Shown one piece after another: positions 33,486 through 43,627 of a stretch of DNA of 55,771 nucleotides. Origin of the DNA: DATAGF01 sp963813355 (GTDB lineage Bacteria; Actinomycetota; Thermoleophilia; Miltoncostaeales; Miltoncostaeaceae); assembly GCA_963813355.1 (NCBI GenBank), contig CAWEYS010000024.1:1-55771 (forward strand), written 5' to 3'. The position numbers and the translations under genes are program-made. How positions within the stretch are numbered: the first letter of the stretch is position 1; each line of letters begins with the position of its first letter. Under the pieces are notes generated by a model. It ran no database searches. It saw only the letters and a program-made list of their open reading frames with translations, and was not told where the DNA came from.

Positions 33486-34240
33486 GCCGTCGCCGCCCTC
33501 CAGGGCTGGGGCAGCGACCGGCTGAGCGGGTTCACGACCGCCAGCGCGAGCAGCACGCACCCGACCCCGCCCGCCGCGTCGAGCCACCAGTGGTTCGCCG
33601 TCGCCATGACCACGAACAGCATGGCGGCCGGCCACAGGAACGCCAGCCAGCGCAGGGGGGAGCCGCGGTGCATCCAGAAGAGGGTGAGGGCGAACAGGAA
33701 CGTGTAGCCGACGTGCATCGAGGGCATCGCGGCGAACTCGTTGCGGAACGGCTGGAACCACGACAGCGCCCCCCCGAGCTCGAGGCTCGCCTTGGTGGGG
33801 TCCTCGAGGCCGAGGTCCGTCAGCCGCGGCGGGGCGAGGGGGTAGAGCCAGTAGCCGATCACGGCGAGGCCGTTGGTGACCCAGAACCAGTTGCGGAAGG
33901 CCGCGTAGAAGCGCCGCCGGCGGAACCACATCCACAGGAACATGACCGCGAACCCGGTGGTGTGGGCCAGCGTGTAGAGCCAGGTCGTGACGAACTCGCC
34001 GCCCGGCACGGAGTGCGCCCAGTCCTGGACGTCGGGCTCCACGAACAGCCCGAGCGCCCGCTCGACGTCGATCACGTCCAGGGCGTGGCCGAGCGGCGTC
34101 ACGGGGTCGGAGACGGCCACCAGGTCCCGCAGCCACTCGTAGAGGACCATGAGGGCGAGGAACAGGACCAGCTCGGCGCCGATGGGCCACCTGGCGGCCC
34201 ACGCGCGCGCGAGTGGCGACGGGCGGGCGGCGACGGTCAC
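33482..34240 (-). CDS. PAP2-superfamily membrane protein (Aur1/Ipt1-like)
   Basis: 252 residues, about six hydrophobic segments (e.g. LVLFLALMVLYEWL, FAVMFLWMWF). Phosphatase-type motifs are AAMPSMHVGYTF and NHWWLDAAGG with the His-x3-Asp pair. This pattern is found in inositol-phosphoceramide-synthase-like PAP2 proteins of actinobacteria, which transfer or remove phosphoinositol or phosphate groups. GTG 34240 is chosen for its TACCGT box; GTG 34258 adds six residues. It overlaps the glycosyltransferase gene by four bases. Confidence 0.78.
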   Translation of the reverse strand: MTVAARPSPLARAWAARWPIGAELVLFLALMVLYEWLRDLVAVSDPVTPLGHALDVIDVERALGLFVEPDVQDWAHSVPGGEFVTTWLYTLAHTTGFAVMFLWMWFRRRRFYAAFRNWFWVTNGLAVIGYWLYPLAPPRLTDLGLEDPTKASLELGGALSWFQPFRNEFAAMPSMHVGYTFLFALTLFWMHRGSPLRWLAFLWPAAMLFVVMATANHWWLDAAGGVGCVLLALAVVNPLSRSLPQPWRAATA

Positions 34241-34248
34241 GGCGCGTG

Positions 34249-34254
34249 ACGGTA
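34249..34254 (-). promoter_or_regulatory. -10 box for gene 33482-34240
   Basis: TACCGT on the minus strand with an 8-nt spacer to GTG 34240. Confidence 0.4.
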
Positions 34255-34395
34255 CCACGGGCGCGAGGCCGCTCGGCGCCCCGCGGGAGCGGCCACCGCG
34301 GGGCCCGGGGGGCGCCGGGGCCTTTGATATCCTCGGGCTCGCCGGAGCGCGAGAGCCGGCGAGTCACGGCCGCCCGAGGCGAGGTGCCCTCCCGA

Positions 34396-34707
34396 ATGTC
34401 GGCGCTGCTCCTGCCGATCTACATCCTGATCTTCATCGGGCTGATCTACCTCGTCGGGGTCCGCCCGCAGCAGAAGCGCCGCAAGCAGCTCGCGGAGATC
34501 CTCGGCAGCCTCCGGCCGGGCGACGAGGTGGTCACGGTCTCGGGCATCTACGGCACCGTGACCGAGGTCGAGGAGGGCGAGACGCTCCTGCTCGAGGTCG
34601 CCGAGGACACCGACATCCGGGTCGCCAAGTCCTCGATCGCGCGCAAGGTCGCGGGCCAGGGCACGGGGTCCGACGTCTCGGCGGCGGCCGACGCCGACGC
34701 CACCTAG
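34396..34707 (+). CDS. yajC: preprotein translocase subunit YajC
   Basis: 103 residues. One membrane helix (LLPIYILIFIGLIYLVGV), then the family signature RPQQKRRKQ, LRPGDEVVTVSGIYGTVTEVEE and VAKSSIARKV. YajC associates with SecDF at the membrane. TATCCT about 65 bp upstream is a likely -10 box. secDF follows after 21 bp. Confidence 0.93.
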   Translation: MSALLLPIYILIFIGLIYLVGVRPQQKRRKQLAEILGSLRPGDEVVTVSGIYGTVTEVEEGETLLLEVAEDTDIRVAKSSIARKVAGQGTGSDVSAAADADAT

Positions 34708-34728
34708 CGCCGTCCGGGGGCGACGCCC

Positions 34729-37601
34729 GTGAGGCGCCCGATCCTCCTGCTCGCGCTCGTGGTCGGCCTGGTGGCCGTGTCGGCCATCGCGATCGCGCTG
34801 AAGCCGACCGTGCTGGGCCTCGACCTCCAGGGCGGCGTCGAGGTCGTGCTGCAGGGCAAGCCGACCGAGCAGGCCCAGGTCACCCCGGAGGCCATCGACC
34901 GCTCGGTGGAGATCATCCGCGACCGCGTCGACGCGTTCGGCGTCGCGGAGCCCGAGATCCAGACCCAGGGCGACGACCAGATCGTCGTCGCGCTGCCGGG
35001 CGCGGAGGACCCGGAGCAGGTCGTCAACGACCTGATCAACCCGGCACAGATGGTCTTCATCCCCTTCGAGCCCAACATCGTCGGCCCCCAGGACGGCACG
35101 ACGAGCCTCTACGAGGCGGCCAAGCTCGCCGCGAGCACCACGCCCAAGGAGGCCCGCGGGCTGCCGAGCTTCTACGCGTTCGACCGCGAGACGAAGGAGC
35201 TCCTGGCCGGCCCCGAGTCCGACCGGGTCTCGCTGCGCGAGGCGTTCCCGAACAACCGCATCCCCGACAACGCCGAGGTCGTGGAGGTGCCGAAGGGCCT
35301 CTTCCTGGCGTCCGAGGAGACCCAGCGGTTCCAGACGCGCGAGTCGGCGACCGAGACGCGCTGGCACGTCTTCCAGAACAACCCCGGCCTGACCGGCCAG
35401 GACGTCAGCTCGGCCGGCGCCCGCCTCGAGACCCAGGGCTTGGGGGGCAACCGCTGGATCGTGACGATGGACTTCACCGGCGACGGCCGCGACAAGTTCC
35501 AGGACCTCACGCGGGAGATCGCCGTCGCGGGAAACCTGGCGGGGACGCCGCAGCGGTTCTCGATCATCCTCGACGGAAAGATCGTCTCCAACCCGACGGT
35601 CGACTTCAACGACTACCCCGGCGGCATCGACGGGCGCAACGGCGCCCAGATCGAGGGGAACTTCAGCCAGGACGAGGCGCAGACCCTGGCGACCCAGATC
35701 AACTCCGGCGCGCTGCCGATCCAGCTCGAGGTGATCAGCCAGAAGCAGGTCTCGGCCACCCTCGGCCAGGAGTCGCTCGACCAGGCCCTCCTCGCGGGGA
35801 TCGTCGGCCTCATGCTCGTGATCCTCTTCCTGATCGGGTACTACCGCTTCCTCGGGGTGATCGCGGCGCTCGGCCTGGTCGTCTACGCGGTCCTGCTCTA
35901 CGCGGTCGTGGTGCTGGTGCCGATCACCCTGACCCTGCCGGGCATCGCCGGGATCATCCTCACGATCGGCGTCGCGTCCGACGCCAACGTCGTCATATTC
36001 GAGCGCGTGCGCGAGGAGGCCCGCGCGGGCAAGACCCCGCGCGCGGCGATCCTCGCCGGCTACAAGAAGGGCCTCAGCGCGATCATCGACGCGAACGTGG
36101 TGACGTTCGCGACCGCGGCGATCCTGTTCCTCTTCGCCAGCGCGGGCGTGAAGGGCTTCGCCTTCACGCTGATGATCGGCGTCCTGCTGTCGCTGTTCAC
36201 GGCCGTGGTCGCCACGCGCGCGGTCTTCAACGTGCTGGCCGAGACGCGCTTCCTGCGCGACGACCGCTACATGGGCCTGAACCAGCGCGAGATCCGCTGG
36301 AAGCTCGACTTCGTCGGCAAGTGGAAGCTGTGGATGGCGATCTCGTTCGTGCCGATCGCCATCGGCACGGTCTTCATCGCCGCCAACGGCCTCAACCTGG
36401 GGCTCGACTTCGAGAGCGGCACGCGGGTGGAGGCCCTGTTCGAGCGGCCCGCCACCGAGGACGGCGTGCGCGCGGTCACCCAGGACCTCGGCCTGCCCGA
36501 CGCCAAGATCCAGGCCACGTCCGAGCAGATCGACGGCGCGGCCGTCCAGGGCTTCCAGATCCAGACCGAGACGCTCCAGCCCCCCGAGCTGCAGCAGCTG
36601 CGGCGCGCCCTCGACGCCCAGTTCGGGCTCGAGGGCGACGACTTCCAGACGGTTGACACCGTCGGCCCGGTGCTGGGCGAGCAGATCATCCGCAACGCCC
36701 TCTGGGCGATCCTGCTCAGCTTCGCGGTGATCGTCCTCTACCTGACGATCCGCTTCGAGTACAAGCTCGCGCTGCCGGCGCTGCTGTCGGTGATACACGA
36801 CGTCTGGCTGGCGGTCGCGATCTACTCGGTGACCGGGCGCGAGTTCACCAGCGCCACCCTGGCCGCGCTGCTGACGATCCTCGGGTACTCGCTCTACGAC
36901 GTGGTCATCGTGTTCGACCGCATACGCGAGAACCAGACGGTCATGCGCAAGTTGACGTACCGGGAGATCGTGAACACCTCGGTGCACGAGACGCTGACGC
37001 GCTCGATCATCACCTCGCTCACACGCTGATCCCGCTGACCGTGCTGTACTTCTTCGGCGGGGACACGCTCAAGGACTTCGCATTCGCCCTGATCGTCGGG
37101 ATCCTGGCGGGCGGCCTGTCGTCGATCGCCATCGCGGCGCCGCTGGCGGCGCTGTGGAAGGAGCGCGAGCCGGAGCACCGCCGCCGGACCGTCAAGGCCG
37201 AGCGCCGCGCGGCGCTCGTCGCGTCCGACTCGGACGTCGTCGACCTCGAGGCGCTCGCCCGCGCCGAGGCGGCGCTCGACGCCGAGCTGCGCCTGGAGGA
37301 CGGGCGGCCGCCGGCGGAGGAGGACGAGCTCGAGGAGCTCGAGGAGCCCGACGAGGAGCGGCCGCGGGAGCTCGAGGCCGGCGAGCCCGAGGAGCCCACC
37401 GAGCCCGAGCCCGAGCAGGAGCCCGAACCCGCCGCCGAGGCCGAGCCGGAGCCGGCCGCCCAGGCCGAGCCCGAGGCCGACGACGGCGCGCCCGCACCCG
37501 TACCCGCGGCCGACGACGAGGCGCCCCCGCGGCGCCGCGAGCGGCCGAGTCCCGACCGTCAGCGACGGCACCGCCACGTCCAGAAGAGGAGGCGCAGATG
37601 A
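34729..37601 (+). CDS. secDF: fused SecD-SecF translocase, one-base frameshift
   Basis: 957 residues after adding one base near 37020. SecD part: TM1 at 5-25, VLGLDLQGGVEVVL, periplasmic P1 domain, then five helices with ASDANVVIFERVREEA. SecF part follows in the same frame with no stop: KLWMAISFVPIAIGTVF, LNLGLDFESGTRVE, YSLYDVVIVFDRIREN. The frame ends at IITSLTR where TLIPLTVLYFFGGDTLKDF continues in another frame; CTCACACGC lacks one C relative to CTCACCACG. A long Glu/Pro/Ala tail (about 130 residues) ends the protein. SecDF pulls secreted proteins outward using the proton gradient. It overlaps the next gene by four bases. Confidence 0.93.
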
Positions 37602-37936
37602 CCAGCGTCCGCGAGAGCATGGAGCAGGCCGTCCTCATGTCCATCGGCGCCGCCGCGCTGACGCGCGAGCGCGCGGAGTCGGCGGTCAACGAGTTGGTCC
37701 GCAAGGGCCAGATGGGCGGCGACGAGGGCAAGCAGGTCGTCGAGCGCCTGATGGCGCGCGTCCGTGGCGAGGGGACGCCCACGGCCGGGCTGGTGGGGCG
37801 GCTGGAGGGCGGGCTGCAGGGGGTCCTGCGCGAGCTCGGGCTGGTGACCCATGCCGAGCTCGAGGACACGCAGCTGCGCGTGATGGAGCTGGAGCACCGC
37901 ATCTCGCTCCTGGAGAGGGGTCCCGGCACCGACTGA
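37598..37936 (+). CDS. small phasin-like helical protein
   Basis: 112 residues, almost wholly helical: MEQAVLMSIGAAALTRERAE, ELVRKGQMGGDEGKQVVERL, and a heptad-like end QLRVMELEHRISLLER suggesting a coiled coil. It resembles the polyhydroxyalkanoate-granule (phasin/PhaF-type) or DUF-level proteins often encoded beside UbiB/AarF kinases. ATG overlaps the secDF stop (ATGA) and GAGGAGG precedes it. Confidence 0.7.
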   Translation: MTSVRESMEQAVLMSIGAAALTRERAESAVNELVRKGQMGGDEGKQVVERLMARVRGEGTPTAGLVGRLEGGLQGVLRELGLVTHAELEDTQLRVMELEHRISLLERGPGTD

Positions 37937-37974
37937 ACCCCCGCGGCGGGGGTCGGCGCGTCCGCTCCCGCTGC

Positions 37975-37980
37975 TACCTT
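37975..37980 (+). promoter_or_regulatory. -10 box for leaderless ubiB-like gene
   Basis: TACCTT with a 7-nt spacer to ATG 37988. Confidence 0.5.
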
Positions 37981-37987
37981 GGCCCGC

Positions 37988-39635
37988 ATGGCGCGCGGCG
38001 AACGGCGGCAGAACCTTGCGCGTCTCGGGGAGATCGCGCAGGTCGCGGCGCGCCACGGGTTCGGCTACGCCTTCGGCCGGAAGGAGGTGCCGCCCGAGGC
38101 GCTCGAGGAGGGCGCTGCCGGGCTCAGCCGCGGGCGCCGCGTGCGCGAGATGCTCGACGAGCTCGGCCCGACCTTCGTCAAGTTCGGCCAGCTCCTCTCC
38201 ACGCGCCCGGACATCGTGCCGCCGGACATCCTCGAGGAGCTGCGCGGCCTCCAGGACGACGCCCGCCCGGAGCCCTTCGAGCACGTCCGGGCGGTCGTCG
38301 AGGCCGAGCTCGGGCTGACGATCGAGCAGGTCTTCGCCGAGTTCGACGAGCAGCCGATCGCCGCCGCGTCGATCGGCCAGGTGCACCGCGCGCGCCTGCC
38401 CGGGGGCCAGGAGGTCGTGGTCAAGGTCCAGCGGCCTGACGCCGAGCGCCAGATCTCCGCCGACATCCAGCTGCTCTACCAGGCCGCCAAGGTCGCGCGC
38501 GACCGCATCCGGAAGCTGCAGTTCATCGACCTGGTGGAGACGGTGGACGAGTTCGCGCGCACCATCCGGCGCGAGCTCGACTACGGCATCGAGGCCCGCA
38601 ACGCCGAGGTCTTCCGCCGCAACTTCGCCGGGGACGAGACGGTCTCGGTGCCGAAGGTCTACTGGCGCTACACGACCGCGCGCGTGCTGACCATGGAGCG
38701 CGTCGAGGGCACCAGCCTCCGCCAACTCGACCTGGACCAGTGGTCCGCCGCCGACCGGGTGAGCCTCGCGAACCGAATCACCCAGACCTGGATGCAGATG
38801 GTCTTCGTGCACGGCTTCTTCCACGCCGACCCGCACCCGGCCAACATCCTCGTGCGCGACCCGAACAGCATCAGCGTGGTCAACTGCGGGATGACCGAGC
38901 AGCTCACCCAGCGCGACCGCGAGGCGCTGGTGCGGCTCATGATCGACATCATCAACCAGGACGCCGAGCGCCTGCCGCGGCGCCTGCGTGCGCTGGGCGT
39001 GCGCTTCCCGCGCGCCAAGGAGGAGGAGCTGGCCGACCGGCTGGCCGTCATCGTGCAGCGCTACTCGGCCATCTCGATCGGCGACATCGACATCCGCGAG
39101 GTGCTGAGGGAGATCTTCGGCACGGTCTACGCGATCGGCGTCACACTCCCGGCGCGCTGGGTGATGCTCGACAAGACCGTCGCCACCCTGGCCGGGGTCG
39201 CGCTCGAGATCTCGCCCGATTTCGACGTCTTCGAGGTCGCCCGGCCCTACGCCCTGCGGCTGACGGCCGACCGCTACCGCCCCGACCGGATCGCCGGGCG
39301 GCTGCGGTCCGACGTGAGCCGCTACGCCGAGGCGATGCTCGACTACCCGTTCCAGGTCTCCGAGCTGCTCGACGAGTTCAAGGACGGCGACGTCGAGATC
39401 CGCATCAAGCCGGAGGGGTTCGAGGAGGCGGTCGACAAGCTGGAGGCCAGCGCCAACCGGCTCATCCTCGGCGCTCGTCGCCGCGGCCCTCATCCTCGGC
39501 TCCGCCGTGATCGCGGTCTTCGCCCACTCGGCCGACTTCGTGGGGCTGTCGCTGCTGGCGCTCCCCGGGATCTCGCCGCGCTCGCGCATCGTGGCGTGGC
39601 TCTGCGTGGGCATCTTCCGCTCGGGGCGCTGGTGA
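37988..39635 (+). CDS. UbiB/AarF (ABC1) family atypical kinase, frameshifted
   Basis: About 548 residues after removing one base near 39470. Family motifs: FVKFGQLLSTRPDIVP (KxGQ helix), AAASIGQVHRARL, VVVKVQRP with the Lys, ELDYGIEARNAE and FFHADPHPANILV with the catalytic loop. The usual DFG that follows is NCG here (SVVNCGMTEQL), losing the metal-binding Asp. After VDKLEASANRLIL the frame changes and two membrane helices follow (ALVAAALILGSAVIAVFA; FVGLSLLALPGI), ending FRSGRW. The family supports quinone or lipid metabolism. Its stop overlaps the recJ start. Confidence 0.87.
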
Positions 39636-42231
39636 GCTGGCGCGCGCCCACGGGCGGACTTCGCCCAGGTCGCCGCGCTGGGCGACGCCCTGGGCCTGCC
39701 CGAGCCGGTCGCCTGGGCGCTGGTGCGCCGCGGGCTGGCCGACCCGGCGGCGGCCCGCGAGTTCCTGGCGGCCGACGGCCCCCTCGCGCCGCCGGAGGAC
39801 CTGGCGGGCATCGCCGAGGCCGCCGACCGCCTGGCGCGCGCGGTCCGGCGCGGCGAGCAGATCGCGGTGCACGGCGACTACGACTGCGACGGAGTCTCGT
39901 CGACCGCGATCCTGCTGAGCGCGCTGCGCGGGCGGGGCGCGCGCGTCGAGGCCTTCCTCCCCAGCCGCTTCGCCGAGGGCTACGGGGTCGCCGAGTTCGA
40001 CCGTCGAGCGCCTCGCCGACGGCGGCGCCCGCCTGCTGGTCTGCGTCAACTGCGGCACGTCGGCCGTCGAGGCCCTGACCCGCGCCGCCGAGCTGGGCGT
40101 GGAGACGATCGTGCTCGACCACCACCTGGCCGGCGGACGGCGGCCGCCCGGCATCATCGCCAACCCCGCCCTGGGCCGGCCGGCCGAGGACCTGCCCGCA
40201 GCCGTCGGCGTGGTCCACATGGCCGTGCGGGCGCTCGCGGCGCGCCTCGACGACGGCGCGATCGCCCCCGACCCGGACGAGGGGATCGACCTCGTGGCCC
40301 TCGCCACGGTCGCCGACGCGGTCCCGCTGACCGGCGACAACCGCCGCCGGGTGGCGCGCGGCCTGCGGGCGATCCGGGAGCGCCCGCGCCCCGGGATCGC
40401 CGCGCTGTGCGCCGCGGCCGGCATCGAGCCGCGCACCGTCGGCGCGCGCGCGCTCGGGTTCACGCTGGCGCCGTGCATCAACGCGGCCGGGCGGCTCGCG
40501 CACGCCGACCGGGCGCTCGAGCTGCTCCTGGCCCCCGACCGCGAGACGGCCGACCCGATCGCGGCCGAGCTCTGGGAGCTGAACGCCGAGCGGCGCGAGG
40601 TGGAGCGCGAGATCCTCGAGGCGGCCGTCGCCCAGCACGAGGCCGAGCCGGACGAGATCCGCGCCGCCGGGGCCATCGTGGTGGCGGGGGACGGCTGGCA
40701 CGAGGGCGTCGTCGGCATCGTCGCGGCGCGCCTGGTCGAGCGCTTCGAGCGCCCGGCCATCGTCATCGCCCGCGCCGGGGAGTCGGCCAAGGGGTCGGGC
40801 CGCAGCATGCCCGGCGTCGACCTCCACTCGCTGGTCGGCGCCGCGTCCGGTCCGCTGACGCGCTGGGGCGGGCACGCCGGCGCCGTCGGGCTCGAGCTGC
40901 CGGCTGCGGCCGTGGCGCGCTTCCGCGACGCGCTGCTGGCGGCCGCCGAGGGCGCGCGCGCGGCCATCGCGCGGGCCCGCGTGCGGCGGGTGGACGCCGT
41001 GGTCGGGGGGCGGGACCTCACCCTCGCGACGGCCGAGGCGATCGAGGCGCTGGCGCCCTTCGGGCGCGGCAACCCGTCGGTGCGGCTCGTCGTGCCGGGG
41101 GCCGAGCTCGAGTCGCCGGCGCGGGTGGGGGAGGGCAAGCACCTGCAGGTGCGGCTGCGCTCCTGCGGGGCGCACGCCCGGGCGATCGGGTTCCGCATGG
41201 GCGAGCGGGCGTCGGCGCTCGACCTCGACGAGCGCCACGACGCCGTCATCACCCTCGACGTCGAGCGCTGGCAGGGCCTGGTGGGCCCCCGGGTCACGGT
41301 GGAGGCCCTCGAGGAGCTCCGCCCCCCCGAGGTCCTGCCGGCCCAGTGCGCCCAGCCGTGCGACGTGCGCTGCCCGGACCGGCTGCCGCTCGCGCGGGTG
41401 CGGGCGATGCTCGACGACCCCCTCGCGGGCCCGCCCGCCCCCGAGGGCGGGGCCGCGCCCCCGATCGGCGTGCGGGACCGGCGAGGGGAGTGCTCGGCCC
41501 TGCCGGTGCTCGCGGCCCTGGCGGGAGCGGACCGCGGGGTCGTCGCGGTCGTGTCCGACGTCGCCCGCCGGCGCGCGGCCCTGGCGACGGCGCTCGAGCC
41601 GGGGCGCCTCGGCGCCGAGGTGGCGGTGCTGGCGGGCGGGCGCTGCGACCCCGGCCCGATGGCCGCCCGCCTGGCCCGCGCGCGCGGCGTGCCGGCGCTC
41701 GTCATGGTCGACTACGCCCGCCTCGCCGAGGTCGAGCCGCCCGAGGGCATGCACCTGGCGCTGGTCGACCCGCCCGCCTCGCCGCTCGACGCGGCCTGGG
41801 CGGCGCGCCGCGCGGCGGGGCGGTGGCTGCACCTGGCCTGGAGCGAGCCCGAGGTCGAGCTGGCGCTGGCCGTGGCCGAGGAGGAGTGGGAGCTGCGCCC
41901 GGCCGTCACGGCGATCTGGCGGGCCCTGCGCGGCGCGGGCCCGCTCCCCTGGGGCCGCGGTCTCGAGGAGGCCCTGCTCGGCGACGGCCCGGCCATGCGG
42001 CCCCCCCGGGTCGCGGCCCGCGCGCTGGCGGTGCTGCGGGAGCTGGGCCTCGTCGAGGTGGACGAGGAGGGCGTGCGCGCGGCGGCCGACCCGGGGCGGC
42101 GCGAGCTCGACGACTCCCCGCTCTACCGGGCCTGCCGGGCGCGCCTGGAGGAGGCGCGGGCGTTCCTGGCGCTGGCGCCGACGCTCGACCTCCTCGCCGA
42201 CCCGGGCGACCGGGTGCCGGTCGGCGCCTAG
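39632..42231 (+). CDS. recJ: single-strand exonuclease RecJ, two frameshifts
   Basis: About 865 residues if one base is removed near 39652 and one near 40003. Start VSWRAPTG from GTG 39632 overlapping the ubiB stop; then DFAQVAALGDALGLPEP. DHH motifs: GDYDCDGVSSTAILLSALRG, then after the second shift VERLADGGARLLVCVNCGTS, LDHHLAGG, LVALATVADAVPLTGDNRR; DHHA1 domain with GSGRSMPGVDLHSL and RWGGHAGAVGLEL; an OB-fold follows. The long C-terminal third (from about residue 560) is unusual and lacks clear motifs. RecJ degrades 5' single-strand ends in repair. Confidence 0.9.
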
Positions 42232-42362
42232 CCCGCGGGTCGCGGCACATCCCACCACGACGCCGGCCGGATCCGACCCCCGTCCTTGACGCGAAGCCGG
42301 TGCGGGTGGGATAGCTCCCCGGATCCGCCGGGACCGCCCGGCGGCGCGACCAGGAGGACGGA

Positions 42363-43139
42363 ATGCCGAAGCCCCTCGCCCGGTGGCTCGTCGCGCTCGC
42401 CGGCGCGGCCCTGCTCGGCGGGCTGCTGCCCAGCGCGGCCACCGCGACCCGGCCCAGCACCCAGGCCGAGATCGACGGGATCCTCGCCGCGGTCCAGCGC
42501 TCGCCGCTGCTGGCGAAGATCCCGGGCCGCCCGTTCATCGTCACCCAGATCACGGTCTCGACCGCGTCGACGAGCCCCCTCTACGCCTCGGGCGTCGTCT
42601 CCCCGCGCAAGGTCGCGGGCCGCCGCCGGCCGGCGATCGACCTGCTCTTCCGCCAGAACGCGGACGGGACGTGGGCGCTGCTCGACTTCGGCGACAACTT
42701 CTGCGGCGACGCCCAGGTGCCCGGGCCGGTGCTCCAGGACCTGTTCGGCACGAGCTGCGGCGGCTCCGGCGGCGGCTCGCAGCCGGGGACCGGCTTCCGG
42801 GTCCTCGGCACCGCGGTGGCGGGCCCCACGACCGTGAAGCTGATCGCCGTGCGCGGCGCCCCGCGCGGCGGGGTCCAGCCGGCGAGCGTCTTCCTCGAGG
42901 TCGCGGTGAACCGGGCGGTCGTCGTCCAGCAGACCGTGGGCCGCGTCCTCGGCTTCAACTGGAACCTGCTGAACCGGCCGGGCGGCGGCGGCCTGATCGC
43001 CCTCGCCGCGGTGGGGCAGGGGCCCCAGTACGTCACCGCCACGGTGCGCAAGAGCGCCCAGGCGTACGGCACCCAGTCGTACAGCTTCGCCTCGGGCGTC
43101 CTGCTGCCCGCGCGGGGCACGCTGCCCGGCTCGAGCTGA
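42363..43139 (+). CDS. secreted protein of unknown function
   Basis: 258 residues. Signal peptide at 1-29 (RWLVALAGAALLGGLL, cleavage near ATA). Two beta-rich parts are joined by a Gly/Ser linker (GGSGGGSQPG) near residue 140. Two cysteines bracket the linker region (NFCGDAQ and TSCGGS) and could form a disulfide. No family recognised. A CAGGAGGA ribosome site precedes the ATG. Confidence 0.7.
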   Translation: MPKPLARWLVALAGAALLGGLLPSAATATRPSTQAEIDGILAAVQRSPLLAKIPGRPFIVTQITVSTASTSPLYASGVVSPRKVAGRRRPAIDLLFRQNADGTWALLDFGDNFCGDAQVPGPVLQDLFGTSCGGSGGGSQPGTGFRVLGTAVAGPTTVKLIAVRGAPRGGVQPASVFLEVAVNRAVVVQQTVGRVLGFNWNLLNRPGGGGLIALAAVGQGPQYVTATVRKSAQAYGTQSYSFASGVLLPARGTLPGSS

Positions 43140-43300
43140 TCGCTCCGCTCCGCGGGCGGCGCGGGCCGCCCGCGGGCCTCCGGTCCCACCCGGACCGGGG
43201 CACGCCGCGACTGTACGGACGATCAGTGGATCCCCGGCAGCTCTCTGGCACAGTCGGCGTGGCCACGGGGCCGGAGGACGGATCGGGAGAGGAGGTCCAC

Positions 43301-43405
43301 GTGTCCGCTGAGGTCGGCAGGGGCGACGGCAACATGGCGAGGGACCCCGATCCGGACGCGGCGTGCGCGCGCCCGTCACGGCGCCGGCGGGGTCCGGCGA
43401 GCTGA
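43301..43405 (+). CDS. possible 34-residue leader peptide
   Basis: VSAEVGRGDGNMARDPDP and a basic end (RPSRRRRGPAS). The evidence is the strong AGAGGAGG ribosome site five bases before GTG and the stop overlapping the next start as TGATG. It may serve only to couple translation of the membrane peptide that follows. No match recognised. Confidence 0.35.
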   Translation: MSAEVGRGDGNMARDPDPDAACARPSRRRRGPAS

Positions 43406-43578
43406 TGGAGCCGCTCAGGGTGGTGCAGCACCTCGTGGTGGCGGCGATCGTCGTCTCGTTCCCCGCGGCCGCGCTGATATGGGCGCTCGGGCTCGGGGTC
43501 GGGGTGGCCGCGTGGGTCGCCGGCACGGCCGCCGTCGGCGCGTATTCCCTGTCGTCGTCCTCCGCAGGCCGGCGCTAA
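43405..43578 (+). CDS. small membrane protein
   Basis: 57 residues with two hydrophobic segments (LVVAAIVVSFPAAALIWALG and GVAAWVAGTAAVGAYSL). It starts within the stop codon of the preceding short ORF. No family recognised. The gap 43140-43300 before it has no feature I can name. Confidence 0.45.
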   Translation: MEPLRVVQHLVVAAIVVSFPAAALIWALGLGVGVAAWVAGTAAVGAYSLSSSSAGRR

Positions 43579-43615
43579 CCGGGAGGCGGCCGGCGGGAAC
43601 GCCCGCCGGTCGCGG

Positions 43616-43621
43616 TATCCT
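43616..43621 (+). promoter_or_regulatory. -10 box for leaderless relA
   Basis: TATCCT with a 6-nt spacer to ATG 43628. Confidence 0.55.
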
Positions 43622-43627
43622 CCGATG

